From Pseudomonadota bacterium (GTDB taxonomy: Bacteria; Pseudomonadota; Alphaproteobacteria; JACQOE01), in contig JACQOE010000096.1 in assembly GCA_016202695.1 (NCBI GenBank), forward strand, positions 1 through 60,667: DNA of 60,667 nucleotides, given 5' to 3'. This document shows positions 8,851 to 19,021 of the stretch, in pieces. The position numbers were made by a program, and so were the translations under genes. The notes under the pieces are model-generated. The model worked only from the letters and a program-made list of their open reading frames with translations. It searched no databases and was not told the origin of the DNA. Numbering within the stretch: the first letter of the stretch is position 1; every line of letters starts with the position of its first letter.

Positions 8851-9284
8851 TAGAATGCACCGATAAACTGAAGCACGAAGCCCGATACGAGGATCAACAG
8901 ACCGACAAAAACGAGTGGTGAGCGCAATTTCGTCCGGTCGTCTTCGGTGACGTTTTCTTTCTGTTTGCCCTTCTGTGCCCAATCACCCCAGTCCTCCGCA
9001 AGATCGTAAGAGGTACGAAGGTAAGATTCCTCTGAAGGGAGCAGCGGTAACCCGCTTGCAATGAGACAAGCTCCAAGCACATCCAGTGAGAGCCCCGCCT
9101 GCGTAAGAAGACTTGGCCGTTTGTAGATGGCCGCAAATGCCGAGATCAGGAAAAAGGTTGCTGCGGCAACAACGATCGCTCCCAACAGAATCCGATCAAA
9201 GGCACGGGAAACCGCAAGCCACCGCCCTTTGTTTTTCATAGTCCATTTGAACCAAACTCGCATTGCGCCATTCCGATTTCGCAT
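8847..9284 (-). CDS. Hypothetical inner-membrane protein
   Basis: A 145-residue protein I do not recognise. It has a basic N-terminus (MRNRNGAMRVWFKWTMKNKGRW) and three hydrophobic segments: ILLGAIVVAAATFFLISAFAAI, LDVLGACLIASGLPLL and PLVFVGLLILVSGFVLQFIGAFY. A charged loop (SYDLAEDWGDWAQKGKQKEN) separates the last two. Base composition is clearly less GC-rich than the neighbours, which suggests recent acquisition. The stop codon lies inside the right end of the MITE-like element, so its last residues may be supplied by that element. Confidence 0.6.
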   Translation of the reverse strand: MRNRNGAMRVWFKWTMKNKGRWLAVSRAFDRILLGAIVVAAATFFLISAFAAIYKRPSLLTQAGLSLDVLGACLIASGLPLLPSEESYLRTSYDLAEDWGDWAQKGKQKENVTEDDRTKLRSPLVFVGLLILVSGFVLQFIGAFY

Positions 9285-9293
9285 GCGCTTCCC

Positions 9294-9641
9294 TCAGCGG
9301 CGCATGTCCCGGAGCGCGCGCTCGATCCGCTCCTCCTCGCGCCGGAGCTCCTGAAGCCGCTCTCGGACCTCGGTGCCGCCGCCGGTGGCGGCGCCCTGCT
9401 CGAGGGTGCGGATGCTGCCCTGGAGCTGCTGGCGGTACATCTCCGCCTCCAGCCGGTCGAGCGAGGTCGGCCGCTCCGGCGGCGGTGCCGCCTGGTAGGG
9501 CATCAGGCCGGGGTTCCTGAGCGCGTCGCGGAGCTCGGGCGCGGGCGAGCCCTCGCCCTGCGCGGCCGCCGCCGCGGGCGCCAGAATCGCCGCCAAGAGG
9601 GCCAAGGCGGGGCCGGGACGGGGGAGCCTCATCGCGCGCAT
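9294..9641 (-). CDS. Hypothetical secreted protein with C-terminal coiled coil
   Basis: A 115-residue protein with a likely Sec signal peptide (PGPALALLAAILAPAAAAAQ). A proline-rich linker follows, then a long charged helix, RERLQELRREEERIERALRDMRR, that should form a coiled coil. GC content matches the chromosome. No enzymatic motif is present, and a periplasmic structural role is the most that can be said. It reads away from the groESL promoter region, from which it may be divergently transcribed. Confidence 0.55.
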   Translation of the reverse strand: MRAMRLPRPGPALALLAAILAPAAAAAQGEGSPAPELRDALRNPGLMPYQAAPPPERPTSLDRLEAEMYRQQLQGSIRTLEQGAATGGGTEVRERLQELRREEERIERALRDMRR

Positions 9642-9853
9642 GGCCGCGAATCTACGCCCCGCCCGGGGGGCGCCTCAATCGCCGCCGCTAGTCCCCAGCC
9701 CCGCCTTCCGCTCGACGCGGCCCCCGCCCCGCGCCGGGGGGAGCGCGGCCTTCCCGGCCGGGCGCCCCGGCCCTCCTGCCATTCCCAGCCGGCGGAGTCG
9801 GATGTATGCATATAACGCCTTGAATTTGTTATATTCTGTCGCGAAAATTCCCC

Positions 9854-9883
9854 CTTGAATTTTTCCCGGCCGGGGAGTACATC
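9854..9883 (+). promoter_or_regulatory. Candidate sigma-32 or sigma-70 promoter of groESL
   Basis: CTTGAA at 9854-9859 is followed after 18 bases by TACATC at 9878-9883, just before the CIRCE operator. CTTGAA is the typical -35 of RpoH promoters, and the -10 fits only loosely. A second CTTGAATTT occurs 35 bases upstream at 9819-9827. The 9642-9965 gap otherwise holds no gene. Assignment rests on position and motif alone. Confidence 0.45.
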
Positions 9884-9891
9884 AACGGCCG

Positions 9892-9918
9892 TTGGCACTG
9901 CTCTATGGGGAGTGCTAA
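9892..9918 (+). promoter_or_regulatory. CIRCE operator (HrcA binding site) of groESL
   Basis: An inverted repeat TTGGCACTG, nine-base spacer, GAGTGCTAA matches the CIRCE consensus TTAGCACTC-N9-GAGTGCTAA except at two positions in the left arm. It lies 47 bases before the groES start codon, downstream of the candidate promoter, as CIRCE sites do. It implies control of this operon by the HrcA heat-shock repressor, whose gene is not in the window. Confidence 0.9.
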
Positions 9919-9965
9919 CAACCGGAACATGCGCTTATCGCTTGAGGAACGCTGGAGGAGAACCG

Positions 9966-10283
9966 ATGAAGTTCAGGCCTCTACACGACCGTGTGCTGGT
10001 CCGCCCGGTCGAGCAGGAAGAGAAGACCGTCGGCGGCATCATCATTCCCGACACGGCCAAGGAGAAGCCGATGCAGGGCGAGGTGCTGGCGGTCGGGCCG
10101 GGGGTGCGCAACGAGAAGGGAGAGCTCGTGCCGCTGGACGTGAAGGCGGGCGACCGCATCCTGTTCGGCAAGTGGTCGGGCTCCGAGGTCAAGATCGACG
10201 GCGAGGATCTCATGATCATGAAGGAGTCCGACATCTTGGGCGTGATCGAGGGCGCCCGCGCAGTCGGCAAGAAGGCTGCTTGA
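9966..10283 (+). CDS. groES: Co-chaperonin GroES
   Basis: Heptameric lid of the GroEL folding chamber. The 105-residue protein has the GroES signature [21 protein letters not shown] at the N-terminus. The mobile loop [16 protein letters not shown] at about 20-35 contacts GroEL. The C-terminal ESDILGVIE completes the fold. The ATG at 9966 is chosen because GGAGGAG lies six bases upstream and the family starts there. groEL follows after 21 bases with its own strong ribosome-binding site, forming the standard bicistronic operon behind CIRCE. Confidence 0.97.
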   Translation: MKFRPLHDRVLVRPVEQEEKTVGGIIIPDTAKEKPMQGEVLAVGPGVRNEKGELVPLDVKAGDRILFGKWSGSEVKIDGEDLMIMKESDILGVIEGARAVGKKAA

Positions 10284-11945
<1,662 letters not shown>

Positions 11946-11981
11946 TCCGGCGCCGAACGGCGGCATCGCTCGTGTCCTTCG

Positions 11982-12019
11982 GGGCCGCGGGGGCTTCCCT
12001 CGCGGCCCCGATCGTTTTC
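11982..12019 (+). terminator. Rho-independent terminator after groEL
   Basis: GGGGCCGCG (11982-11990) pairs perfectly with CGCGGCCCC (12002-12010) around an 11-base loop, followed by GATCGTTTT. It lies 37 bases after the groEL stop and ends the groESL operon. Confidence 0.75.
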
Positions 12020-12154
12020 GGCGGGGGTCCGTCCCCAGGCGCCCCCGGAACCCGGCCGCGCGCCGGGCCTGCGGGTTGACTCGCCGTTGGCCCGATGCCA
12101 GCATCGGCCCCCTCATTTGCGTCGACTTCACGCAGCCCAGGGGAGGAAGCGGAC

Positions 12155-13219
12155 ATGAGACATGTTCTAAGCGGCGCGCTGGCGCTGGCGGTGGGCCTCG
12201 TCGCGTCCGGCGCGTCGGCCGAGGTCAACCTCGTCTACAACAATTCCTTCAACCGCACCGACACCCAGACCGGGGTCGTCGCCGACGAGTGGATCGCGCG
12301 CATCGAGAAGGCGACCGAGGGGCGGGTGAAGATCCGCCACGTCTTCGGCGGGGCGCTGCTCAAGGCCGAGGGCACCCTCGACGGCGTGCGCAAGGGCGTC
12401 GCCGACGCCGGCGCGGTGTCCGTCGTCTACCACATCGGCGAGTTGCCCATCTCGGCCTCGCTCGCCGGCTCGTTCGACGTCGAGTACGGCAACAAGCTCG
12501 ACCTCCTCGGCATCAGCGCGGTCACCATGAAGCTGCTCGAGGAGTTCCCCGAGTTCCAGGGGGAGTACGCCAAGTTCGGCGTCAAGGGCCTGCTTTGGAT
12601 CCCGGCCGGCCAGTACTCGATCATCGGCACCGCCAAGATCGCCACCGTCGACGACTTCAAGAACAAGAAGATCCGGGCCTTCGGCGCCAGCCTGCCGCTG
12701 TTCATCGAGTCGCTCGGCGGCGTGCCCATGCAGGTCGCCTTCGGCGAGCTCTACACCAGCCTTCAGACCGGCGTGATCGACGGCCTCATCACCAACCCGA
12801 CGGCGATGGTGCCGGCGGGCTTCCACGAGGTCTCGAAGCACGCCGTCACCACCGGGCCCGCGCTCGGCACCTCGATGGCCGGCGCCACCGTCTCCTACGT
12901 CGTCAACCTCAACTCCTGGAACAAGATCCCGAAGCAGGACCAGGACATCGTCCTCAAGGTGTCGAAGGAGATGACCAAGGTCGCCGCCGAGATCATGACC
13001 AAGGGCACGGCGCAGACCTATGTCGACCTCCAGGCCAAGGGCGTGCAGGTGCACCACATGAGCAAGGAGGAGGTGGCGAAGATGGCGAAGATGACGCCCG
13101 ACTTCTTCGCCCGCGAGGCCAAGCGGCTGAACGAGCGCGGGCTGCCGGGGGACAGGATCTTCGCCCGCTACAAAGAGATCGCCGACGACTACGCGTCCGG
13201 CAAGTGGAAGCCGTGGTAG
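12155..13219 (+). CDS. dctP: TRAP transporter substrate-binding protein DctP (system 2)
   Basis: Periplasmic receptor of a second TRAP transporter. The 354-residue protein has a signal peptide (MRHVLSGALALAVGLVASGASA). DctP landmarks include IRHVFGGALLKAEGTLDGV, DFKNKKIRAFG and VAFGELYTSLQTGVIDGLITNP. GGGAGGAAG precedes the ATG by six bases. It is only distantly similar to the receptor at 4.8 kb, so the substrate probably differs. DctQ and DctM follow after a 172-base spacer rich in GC hairpins, which could set a higher level for the receptor than for the permease. Confidence 0.92.
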   Translation: MRHVLSGALALAVGLVASGASAEVNLVYNNSFNRTDTQTGVVADEWIARIEKATEGRVKIRHVFGGALLKAEGTLDGVRKGVADAGAVSVVYHIGELPISASLAGSFDVEYGNKLDLLGISAVTMKLLEEFPEFQGEYAKFGVKGLLWIPAGQYSIIGTAKIATVDDFKNKKIRAFGASLPLFIESLGGVPMQVAFGELYTSLQTGVIDGLITNPTAMVPAGFHEVSKHAVTTGPALGTSMAGATVSYVVNLNSWNKIPKQDQDIVLKVSKEMTKVAAEIMTKGTAQTYVDLQAKGVQVHHMSKEEVAKMAKMTPDFFAREAKRLNERGLPGDRIFARYKEIADDYASGKWKPW

Positions 13220-13391
13220 GGGGCTGAGGCGGCCCCGTCCGGCCTGAGAGGGGGCCCGGCGCCGGGGGCTCGGCGCCGGCGCCTCCCCGCTGCGCCCGGC
13301 CTGAGCCGGCGGACAGCGGAGGGGAGGGCGTGCCCTCAGGGGTGCCAGGGGGGATTCGCCGGCGGGTACGGGCGGGGGCGCGACGGGACAC

Positions 13392-13955
13392 ATGGCGGAC
13401 ATCCGCGACCTGGAGCTACGGATCGAGCGGGTCTGGGGCGCGGTCCTTCGCGCCTTCGCCGCCGTCAACGGCGTCGTCATCCTCTTCCTCGCGGTGATGA
13501 TCTCCACCGACGTGCTCGTGCGCTGGATCGCCGGGCGGCCGATCATCGGCGTGTTCGAGATTTCCCGCGTCCTGTTCGTGCCGGTGATCTTCATGGTCCT
13601 GGCGCTGGTGCAGTTCGCCGACCGGCACGTGAAGGTCGACCTGCTGGTCTCGCACCTCAAGGGCCGGCGGGCGGTGGCGGTGCGGGTGCTCGACCAGGCG
13701 ATGGCGCTGGTCTTCTTCACGATCCTCCTCGTGACCGGATGGCGTGACTGGGTGGAGGCGATCGAGCGCAACTACGTCGGCATGGGCCGGCTCGAGATTC
13801 CGCAGGCGATCCCGATCGGCTTCGTCGTCTTCGGCGTCTTCCTCATGGTGGTGACGCTGGTGCTCCTCATCCTCAAGAGCCTCCGCCAGTTCCTGACCGG
13901 GGTCGGCGAGAAGGAACCGCTGGTCCCCTATTCCCCGCCGCTGCGCGAGGAGTGA
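13392..13955 (+). CDS. dctQ: TRAP transporter small permease DctQ (system 2)
   Basis: Small membrane subunit, 187 residues. Four hydrophobic segments are visible: AVNGVVILFLAVMISTDVLVRW, FEISRVLFVPVIFMVLALVQFA, RVLDQAMALVFFTILLVTGW and IPIGFVVFGVFLMVVTLVLLIL. The RHVKVDLLV segment after helix two is the DctQ signature (compare KRAHIGF in system 1). The spacer before it carries the GC-rich palindromes around GGCGCC and a repeated CCGGCCTGAG. The dctM start lies six bases after its stop. Confidence 0.9.
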   Translation: MADIRDLELRIERVWGAVLRAFAAVNGVVILFLAVMISTDVLVRWIAGRPIIGVFEISRVLFVPVIFMVLALVQFADRHVKVDLLVSHLKGRRAVAVRVLDQAMALVFFTILLVTGWRDWVEAIERNYVGMGRLEIPQAIPIGFVVFGVFLMVVTLVLLILKSLRQFLTGVGEKEPLVPYSPPLREE

Positions 13956-13961
13956 GCGGCG

Positions 13962-15269
13962 ATGGACGCGACCACGCTCTCGCTCCTGGCCGCGGCGGCG
14001 GTGCTGGTGCCGCTGATGGTTCTCGGCGTGCAGATCGGGGTCACGCTCGGCCTCACCGGCATGGTCGGCATCTTCGTCTACAGCGGCGGGAATCTCTCGG
14101 CGGCGCTCAGCCAGCCCCTGATCCAGGGCCTGGACGTGGGGCTCACCTACGCCTTCATCGTCATCCCCCTCTTCATCGCGCTCGGCACCATGGCCGGGCA
14201 GTCGGGCATCACCTACGACCTCTTCACCGCCTTCTCGCGCTGGGTGGGGCACATCCCCGGCGGCATCGCGGTGGCGACCATCGGCACCTCGGCGGGGCTG
14301 GCCTCGATCACCGGCTCCAGCGTCGGCGCCTCGGCGGCGATGGCCAAGCTCGCCATGCCTGAGCTTCGCCGCTTCAAATACGACGACCGCATGTCGGCCG
14401 GGGCGGTCTCCATGGGCGGCACGGTCGCGGCCATGATCCCGCCCTCGATCACCATGGTCCTCTACGGCATCTTCGCCGAGGTCTCGATCGGCAAGATGCT
14501 GATCGCGGGCGTGCTGCCCGGGCTCCTCACCTCGGCCCTCTACGCGTTCAAGATCTGGACCCGCTGCATGATCGCCCCGCGGCTCGGCCCGCCGGGGCCG
14601 CGCTTCCCCTGGCGCGAGCGGCTGGGGACCGTGCCGCCGGTGGTTCCCTTCTTCGTCATCGTCGGGGCGGTGATCGGCGGCATCCTGTTCGGCATCTGGA
14701 CGCCGGTCGAGTCGGCCGCAGGCGGCATGGTGATGGTGCTGCTGCTCGGCCTCCTGCGCCGGCAGATGAGCTGGCGGCGGCTCTTCTTCGCCCTCACCGA
14801 CGCGGCGATCATCTGCGCCTCGGTCGAGATCATCGTCGTCGGGGCGCTGATCTTCTCGAACTTCCTGGTGCTCTCCGGCTTCAGCGAGCTGGTGGCCAAG
14901 AGCATCATCGCCTTCGACCTGCCGCCGCTGACCATGTTCACCGCCCTGGTGGTGATCTACCTGATCATCGGCATGTTCATGGAGGTGACCTCGACGCTGG
15001 CGCTGACCATCCCGCTGGTGATGCCGATCGTCCAGGCGATGGGCTGGGATCCGGTCTGGTTCGGGGTGGTGCTGGTGTCGCTGATGGAGGTCGGGATGGT
15101 CACGCCGCCGGTCGGTCTCTGCCTCTACGTGGTCAAGGCGGCGGTGCCCGACCTGACGCTGGCCGACATCTGCATGGGCGCGCTGCCGTTCTGGCTCGTC
15201 AACCTGGTCGCGATCTACCTTCTCTACATGTACCCGGTCATCGCCCTGGTGCTCCCCAACATGATGTGA
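13962..15269 (+). CDS. dctM: TRAP transporter large permease DctM (system 2)
   Basis: Large transport subunit, 435 residues with about twelve hydrophobic helices. DctM motifs present include FIVIPLFIALGTMAGQSGI, ITGSSVGASAAMAKLAMPE, IPPSITMVLYGIFAE, PVESAAGG and MVTPPVGLCLYVVK. GAGG lies before the ATG within the overlapping end of dctQ. It completes the second DctPQM operon and shares family but not close sequence with the first. Confidence 0.95.
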   Translation: MDATTLSLLAAAAVLVPLMVLGVQIGVTLGLTGMVGIFVYSGGNLSAALSQPLIQGLDVGLTYAFIVIPLFIALGTMAGQSGITYDLFTAFSRWVGHIPGGIAVATIGTSAGLASITGSSVGASAAMAKLAMPELRRFKYDDRMSAGAVSMGGTVAAMIPPSITMVLYGIFAEVSIGKMLIAGVLPGLLTSALYAFKIWTRCMIAPRLGPPGPRFPWRERLGTVPPVVPFFVIVGAVIGGILFGIWTPVESAAGGMVMVLLLGLLRRQMSWRRLFFALTDAAIICASVEIIVVGALIFSNFLVLSGFSELVAKSIIAFDLPPLTMFTALVVIYLIIGMFMEVTSTLALTIPLVMPIVQAMGWDPVWFGVVLVSLMEVGMVTPPVGLCLYVVKAAVPDLTLADICMGALPFWLVNLVAIYLLYMYPVIALVLPNMM

Positions 15270-15592
15270 GGGGTGCGGCGGGGTTCGGCCGCGGGCGGGG
15301 TTGGTCCGCGCGAAGTTGCCAGCCACCTATGGGGTCGCAAGGTTCTTCTTGCAGGGCTTGATCTGCGCGGCGTCTGAGACAGTCGCTTACGTAGACGGTT
15401 TGGTCGTTGGCTTTCCTGTATCTCCGGGAATTCCAAAGCCCGCATACGGTGATGAGGGGATCAGCCAAGTTCGGTTACGAATCATCGCAGCGAGCACGTC
15501 AGAACGCGCCGTGCTTGAAAAGTCGCCCTGTGGGCAAGACGTCTCATCTACTCTCGGGAAAGCCCCGGTATCCGTGCCGGACGGAACGCGGT
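15270..15592. other. Intergenic stretch with no supported gene
   Basis: About 320 bases between the dctM stop and the end of the leftward protease gene. Only short overlapping open frames occur, none with a good ribosome-binding site or a recognisable product. GC content falls rightwards, so it probably marks the edge of the acquired segment that carries the protease gene. No tRNA-like fold was seen. Confidence 0.4.
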
Positions 15593-16606
15593 TCATCGCT
15601 GCCTCCATCCATCAAACGTGCGAGTGTCGTTGATCGCCTCTTGGGGACCCATCGGTGTATTGATCTGCATCTTGGTTAGCTGTCCTTCGGACACGAACAT
15701 GAATCCTCTTGCGGCCGTGCTCTCGATGAACGACCGGACACACCGATACGCGACAGGTTGGCCCGCTGGTTGGGCTCCAACAATTGCAGCCGGATCGAAA
15801 GGAGATGATAGTTCCAACTCCTCCCGAACACTCTGATAGAATGATCTTAACAGAGAGTAAAGTTCCGTGCTGGCCTTCTCCATCTTGAGACCGAGCTGCT
15901 CGGCTTCCCGGCGATTAATCGTATAATCGTGGCTGCCGCTCTCGCTGCATAGAAAGTCGATGATCTTTTGGGTCTTGCTTGCGTCGGAAACCTGATGCTT
16001 CAACAATTGGCTGGCAATGAATTGTATCTGGCTCCGGGAGCGGAAGATCGCGCCGAGCACAAGCGGATGAACCTTCTGCGCGAGATCGATCAGGACCCGA
16101 GCCATCGTGTCTGAACCCGTTACTCCGAAGTCGGCCTTCGCCATCTCAATGTAGCCCTTCACCGCTTCTACGCTCACCGGGGCGCGAGCGTCAGGGGCCG
16201 CTCCATGTATCGGCGGGTTCAAGGGGCCGGTAATTGACGGATCAATCGGTCCAAGCGTGGCCTGCTTTGTCATGACGATCTTGTCAGCACCTAGGCAAAT
16301 GAGCGTGCCCGCACTATGCGCCTTCGCCGGAACAATCACCTCCAACTCATCGCAGAACATTCGGATCATGTTGACGAGGTTCCACGCCCCCAGAGTATTG
16401 CCTCCGCGTGTATAGAGAATCAGGGAGATTCGCTTTGTGGGGAACACCTCGTCGAGGTGCTGGGCGAACATATCGGTCACGTCCGCAGCGACTTGTGTTT
16501 CCATGGCGCGGCGGTCGCCGGTCACGTATGCCAGCACACGAGATTTCCGCGATGACTCGATCTTGCGGTAGAGTCGCTGCCTTGTGTTGTATAGCTTCAC
16601 GGTCAT
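15593..16606 (-). CDS. ClpP-like serine protease of the SDH (serine dehydrogenase proteinase) family
   Basis: A 337-residue protein with a ClpP/crotonase-fold core. LILYTRGGNTLGAWNLVNMIR at about 63-83 is the substrate-binding strand. AHSAGT puts the nucleophile at Ser98, followed by GADKIVMTKQATLGPIDPSI as in SppA-like and SDH-type proteases. There is no signal peptide or membrane helix, so it is cytosolic. Codon use and GC content are lower than the neighbours, suggesting transfer. It stands alone. A second, divergent member of the same family closes the window at 60 kb. Substrate and role are unknown; a protein quality-control or defence function is possible. Confidence 0.75.
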   Translation of the reverse strand: MTVKLYNTRQRLYRKIESSRKSRVLAYVTGDRRAMETQVAADVTDMFAQHLDEVFPTKRISLILYTRGGNTLGAWNLVNMIRMFCDELEVIVPAKAHSAGTLICLGADKIVMTKQATLGPIDPSITGPLNPPIHGAAPDARAPVSVEAVKGYIEMAKADFGVTGSDTMARVLIDLAQKVHPLVLGAIFRSRSQIQFIASQLLKHQVSDASKTQKIIDFLCSESGSHDYTINRREAEQLGLKMEKASTELYSLLRSFYQSVREELELSSPFDPAAIVGAQPAGQPVAYRCVRSFIESTAARGFMFVSEGQLTKMQINTPMGPQEAINDTRTFDGWRQR

Positions 16607-16804
16607 TCCCCGACGCCATCCCGCTAAGCTTTAGAAGCTCCTAATAGGATTGCACTCCGACGATACCAGCGCAACGGTCCGTATCGTATCTATTATGTTG
16701 TGCGGCTCCCGCGCCCGCATGGCGCGGGCGGGCGATCCGTGCCAGAGTGAGGGGGCGGCGCCCGCCCCGCAGGCGCCCTCGGGAGGGACGTCCAAAGAAC
16801 AACC

Positions 16805-17737
16805 GTGACCGCGCCTGCCGCCGCCTCGTCCGCCCCGGTCGATTCGCCCGCCCGCGGGGTCGCCTTGATGCTCGCGGGGAGCGCGCTCCTGACGCTGACC
16901 GACGCCATCACCAAGGTTTTCGCCCACGACCTGCCGGTGGGCGAGATCCTGGTCGTGCGCAGCGCCTTCAGCCTGGCGCCGATCGCCGTGCTGGTGGCCC
17001 GCGCCCGCACCCTGGAGTCGCTCCGCATGCGCGACCGGCGGGGGCAGGCGGCGCGGGCGATCCTGATGCTGGTCAGCACCTTCTGCTTCGTCACCGGGCT
17101 CGCCTATCTGCCGCTCGCCGACAACCTCGCCATCACCTTCGCCGGGCCGCTGTTCGTCACCGCGCTGGCGCCGCTGATGCTGGCCGAGCGGGTGGGATGG
17201 CGGCGCTGGGCGGCGGTGGTGGTGGGCTTCGTGGGCGTGCTGGTCATCACCGCGCCGACCGGCGGGGGGGCGCAGTGGGCGGCGCTCTTCCCCCTCGCGG
17301 CGGCGCTCGCCGCGACGCTCCGCGACATCGTCACCCGGCGGATGCGGGGCACCGACACCGCCGCCTCGATGCTCCTTTATTCGGCGCTGGCGCTGATCCT
17401 GGGCGGGCTGGCGACGAGTCCGTTCGGCTGGCGGGCGATGGGGGCGTTCGAGATCGGCCTCCTCGCCGTCGGCGGGATGGTGCAGGGGGTCGGCCACATG
17501 CTGGTGATCGAGGCCTTCCGCTCGGCCGAGGCGGCCCTGGTCGTGCCCTTCAAGTACACGGTGGTGCTGTGGGCGGCGCTCTACGGCTACCTCATCTTCG
17601 GCGACGTGCCCGGGGCCAACGTGGTGTCGGGGACCGCGATCGTGCTCGCCGCCGGCCTCTACATCTACCACCGCGAGATCGTGGTCAGCCGCCGGCGCCG
17701 GGCGGGGGAGGGGCCTTCCGACGCCCGGAGCCGTTAA
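16805..17737 (+). CDS. DMT-superfamily transporter, EamA type
   Basis: A 310-residue inner-membrane protein with ten hydrophobic helices in two EamA repeats (residues about 17-150 and 165-300). It is typical of metabolite or drug exporters. The repeat motifs ADNLAITFAGPLFVTALAPLMLAERVGWRRW and ALVVPFKYTVVLWAALYGYLIFGDVP are both present. It starts with GTG. Its stop overlaps by three bases the stop of a truncated gene on the other strand, at the left edge of the phage cluster. Two more EamA proteins occur at 50-52 kb. Substrate unknown. Confidence 0.88.
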   Translation: MTAPAAASSAPVDSPARGVALMLAGSALLTLTDAITKVFAHDLPVGEILVVRSAFSLAPIAVLVARARTLESLRMRDRRGQAARAILMLVSTFCFVTGLAYLPLADNLAITFAGPLFVTALAPLMLAERVGWRRWAAVVVGFVGVLVITAPTGGGAQWAALFPLAAALAATLRDIVTRRMRGTDTAASMLLYSALALILGGLATSPFGWRAMGAFEIGLLAVGGMVQGVGHMLVIEAFRSAEAALVVPFKYTVVLWAALYGYLIFGDVPGANVVSGTAIVLAAGLYIYHREIVVSRRRRAGEGPSDARSR

Positions 17738-17905
17738 AGCACCAGGTCGGTGTGGACCTTGAGGTCCCGTTTGACCCCGTGGCCGAAGTGATCGGGACAG
17801 ACCCGCACGCCCTCGCGGCGCGCGAGCTTAAAGGCTGGGATCAGATCGCTGTCGCCGATTTCCAGGCGCACGAGCGCGACGGGGAGGAAGGTGCTATAAG
17901 CACGC
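17734..17905 (-). pseudogene. 3' remnant of an NYN/DUF88 (LabA-like) gene at the prophage edge
   Basis: Reading leftwards, the frame gives ALVRLEIGDSDLIPAFKLAR, then REGVRVCPDHFGHGVKRDLK and VHTDLVL before TAA. The DSDLIPA acidic motif and the following KLARREGVRV resemble the C-terminal half of NYN/DUF88 PIN-like nuclease domains. The first half, with the other acidic residues, is absent. The next gene upstream on this strand is the phage holin, so the phage cluster seems to have removed or displaced the 5' part. The missing half is not found near 41.5 kb. Confidence 0.5.
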
Positions 17906-17938
17906 GCGTCCCGCCCCCGCTCCCTGAGCGGATCGCCC

Positions 17939-18376
17939 CTACCGCCCGCCGCCCCGCCACTTGTCGAACGAGCGGGCGCCGGTGTAGCCGAGGTAGCCGG
18001 CGCCGAACAGCCACCACAGCGACTCCGGGATCGCGGCCAGCAGGTTGGCGATGTTCTCAGCCGCGGCCGTCACCTGCCCCGGCCACCAGATGCCGACGAT
18101 GCCGCCGGCGAAGCAGAGCCCGATCACCGCGTACATGACGTAGAGGAAGGTTGGCCGCGCGCGGCTGGTCCACGGGTCTCCCGACTGAGCGTCGGCGAGG
18201 ATGGCGCCCATCGCGAGGCGCAGCTCCTCGAGCTCGCCGGCCTGCTCGGCCTTGAGGAGCCTGACCCTGGCCTCGGCCTTCTCCTCGTCGGTTTGGAAGA
18301 GCTTGTCGATCAGTTTCCCGGCCACGTCCATCAGCGGCCCGGCGAGAAGGGCGAGGGGCGCCGGCATGGTCGTCAC
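17939..18376 (-). CDS. Phage holin-like membrane protein
   Basis: A 145-residue protein likely to permeabilise the inner membrane for lysis. An amphipathic N-terminus (LLAGPLMDVAGKLIDKLF) is followed by a charged coiled region (DEEKAEARVRLLKAEQAGELEELRL). Then come two hydrophobic segments, FLYVMYAVIGLCFAGGIVGIWW and ESLWWLFGAGYLGYTGARS, with a third possible between them. The layout matches the 3TM holin family of alphaproteobacterial prophages and GTAs. Its start overlaps the stop of the upstream muramidase-like gene (ATGA), so the lysis genes are coupled. Confidence 0.7.
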   Translation of the reverse strand: MTTMPAPLALLAGPLMDVAGKLIDKLFQTDEEKAEARVRLLKAEQAGELEELRLAMGAILADAQSGDPWTSRARPTFLYVMYAVIGLCFAGGIVGIWWPGQVTAAAENIANLLAAIPESLWWLFGAGYLGYTGARSFDKWRGGGR

Positions 18377-18843
18377 TCCGTCGTCGCGTGGCGGCGGTAG
18401 GCCGCGGCCCAGTCCTCGGCCCGGCCCTTCCCCCGCTCGGTGTTGTAGTGGCGCTTCCAGTAGCGCCCGAGCCCGTCCACGTCGTCCGCCGCCGGCAGCG
18501 GCTCGGGGACGCGCCAGTAGAGGAGCCGGCAGATCGCCGAGGCGTAGGCGAGGTTGGTCGCGAGCTGCTCGACCCGCGAGGGCGCCGCGGCGGCGAGGCG
18601 CGCGGCGCGTGCCGCCAGCTCGGGCCGGAAGCGGAGCGTGTTCCGCCAGAGATCGTCGTGGGTGGCGGGCTCGATCTGGAAGACTCCCAGCGCCGGCCCG
18701 CCGCCCATCTGGCGCAGGTGCGCGAGGCCGCTCTCGTGGAGCGCGGTGCCGACCAGCAGGTTCTCGGCCGCCGGCGAGTGGAGTTCGAGGACAACGAGCG
18801 TCGGCCTGAGGATCAGGTCGCGGAAGGCGGCAAGGTCGAGCAT
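18373..18843 (-). CDS. Phage lysozyme/transglycosylase-like protein (putative endolysin)
   Basis: A 156-residue protein without a signal peptide. LLVGTALHESGLAHLRQMGGGPALGVFQIEP resembles the catalytic-Glu segment of lysozyme-like folds (ALHESG, then GVFQIEP, as in GLMQI of transglycosylases). The C-terminal WKRHYNTERGKGRAEDWAAAYRR is common to phage proteins next to holins. The ATG at 18843 has CGGAGG seven bases upstream and is preferred over the upstream ATG at 18921. It overlaps the holin gene by four bases. Enzymatic class is inferred. Confidence 0.6.
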   Translation of the reverse strand: MLDLAAFRDLILRPTLVVLELHSPAAENLLVGTALHESGLAHLRQMGGGPALGVFQIEPATHDDLWRNTLRFRPELAARAARLAAAAPSRVEQLATNLAYASAICRLLYWRVPEPLPAADDVDGLGRYWKRHYNTERGKGRAEDWAAAYRRHATTE

Positions 18844-18888
18844 GGCGTATCCTCCGGGAGTTCGTGACTCCGATGGGATCGGATCATA

Positions 18889-18979
18889 CCCCTCACCCAG
18901 CTCCGGCCGGGGCTCGGACATTGGCCTCGCCGGGCCTTCGCATCCCTCTCCCCCGTGGGGGAGAGGGCAGGGTGAGGGG
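18889..18979. repeat. Dispersed palindromic repeat, GGGTGAGGG type
   Basis: CCCCTCACCCAGCTCCGG at the left and CAGGGTGAGGGG at the right bound the unit, with an inner hairpin CCCTCTCCCCC-GTG-GGGGAGAGGG. It matches the core of the element at 8.7 kb in inverted orientation. It lies just upstream of the endolysin-like gene in the lysis region. Confidence 0.6.
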
Positions 18980-19021
18980 GGTCGCCTGCGTCCAGCCGAT
19001 CGCGGCGCGCGGCCTTGCGCG

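Noticed and set aside
15270..15592. Small frames as possible genes between dctM and the protease
   Set aside because: All are short, overlap one another on both strands, and lack ribosome-binding sites or recognisable domains.
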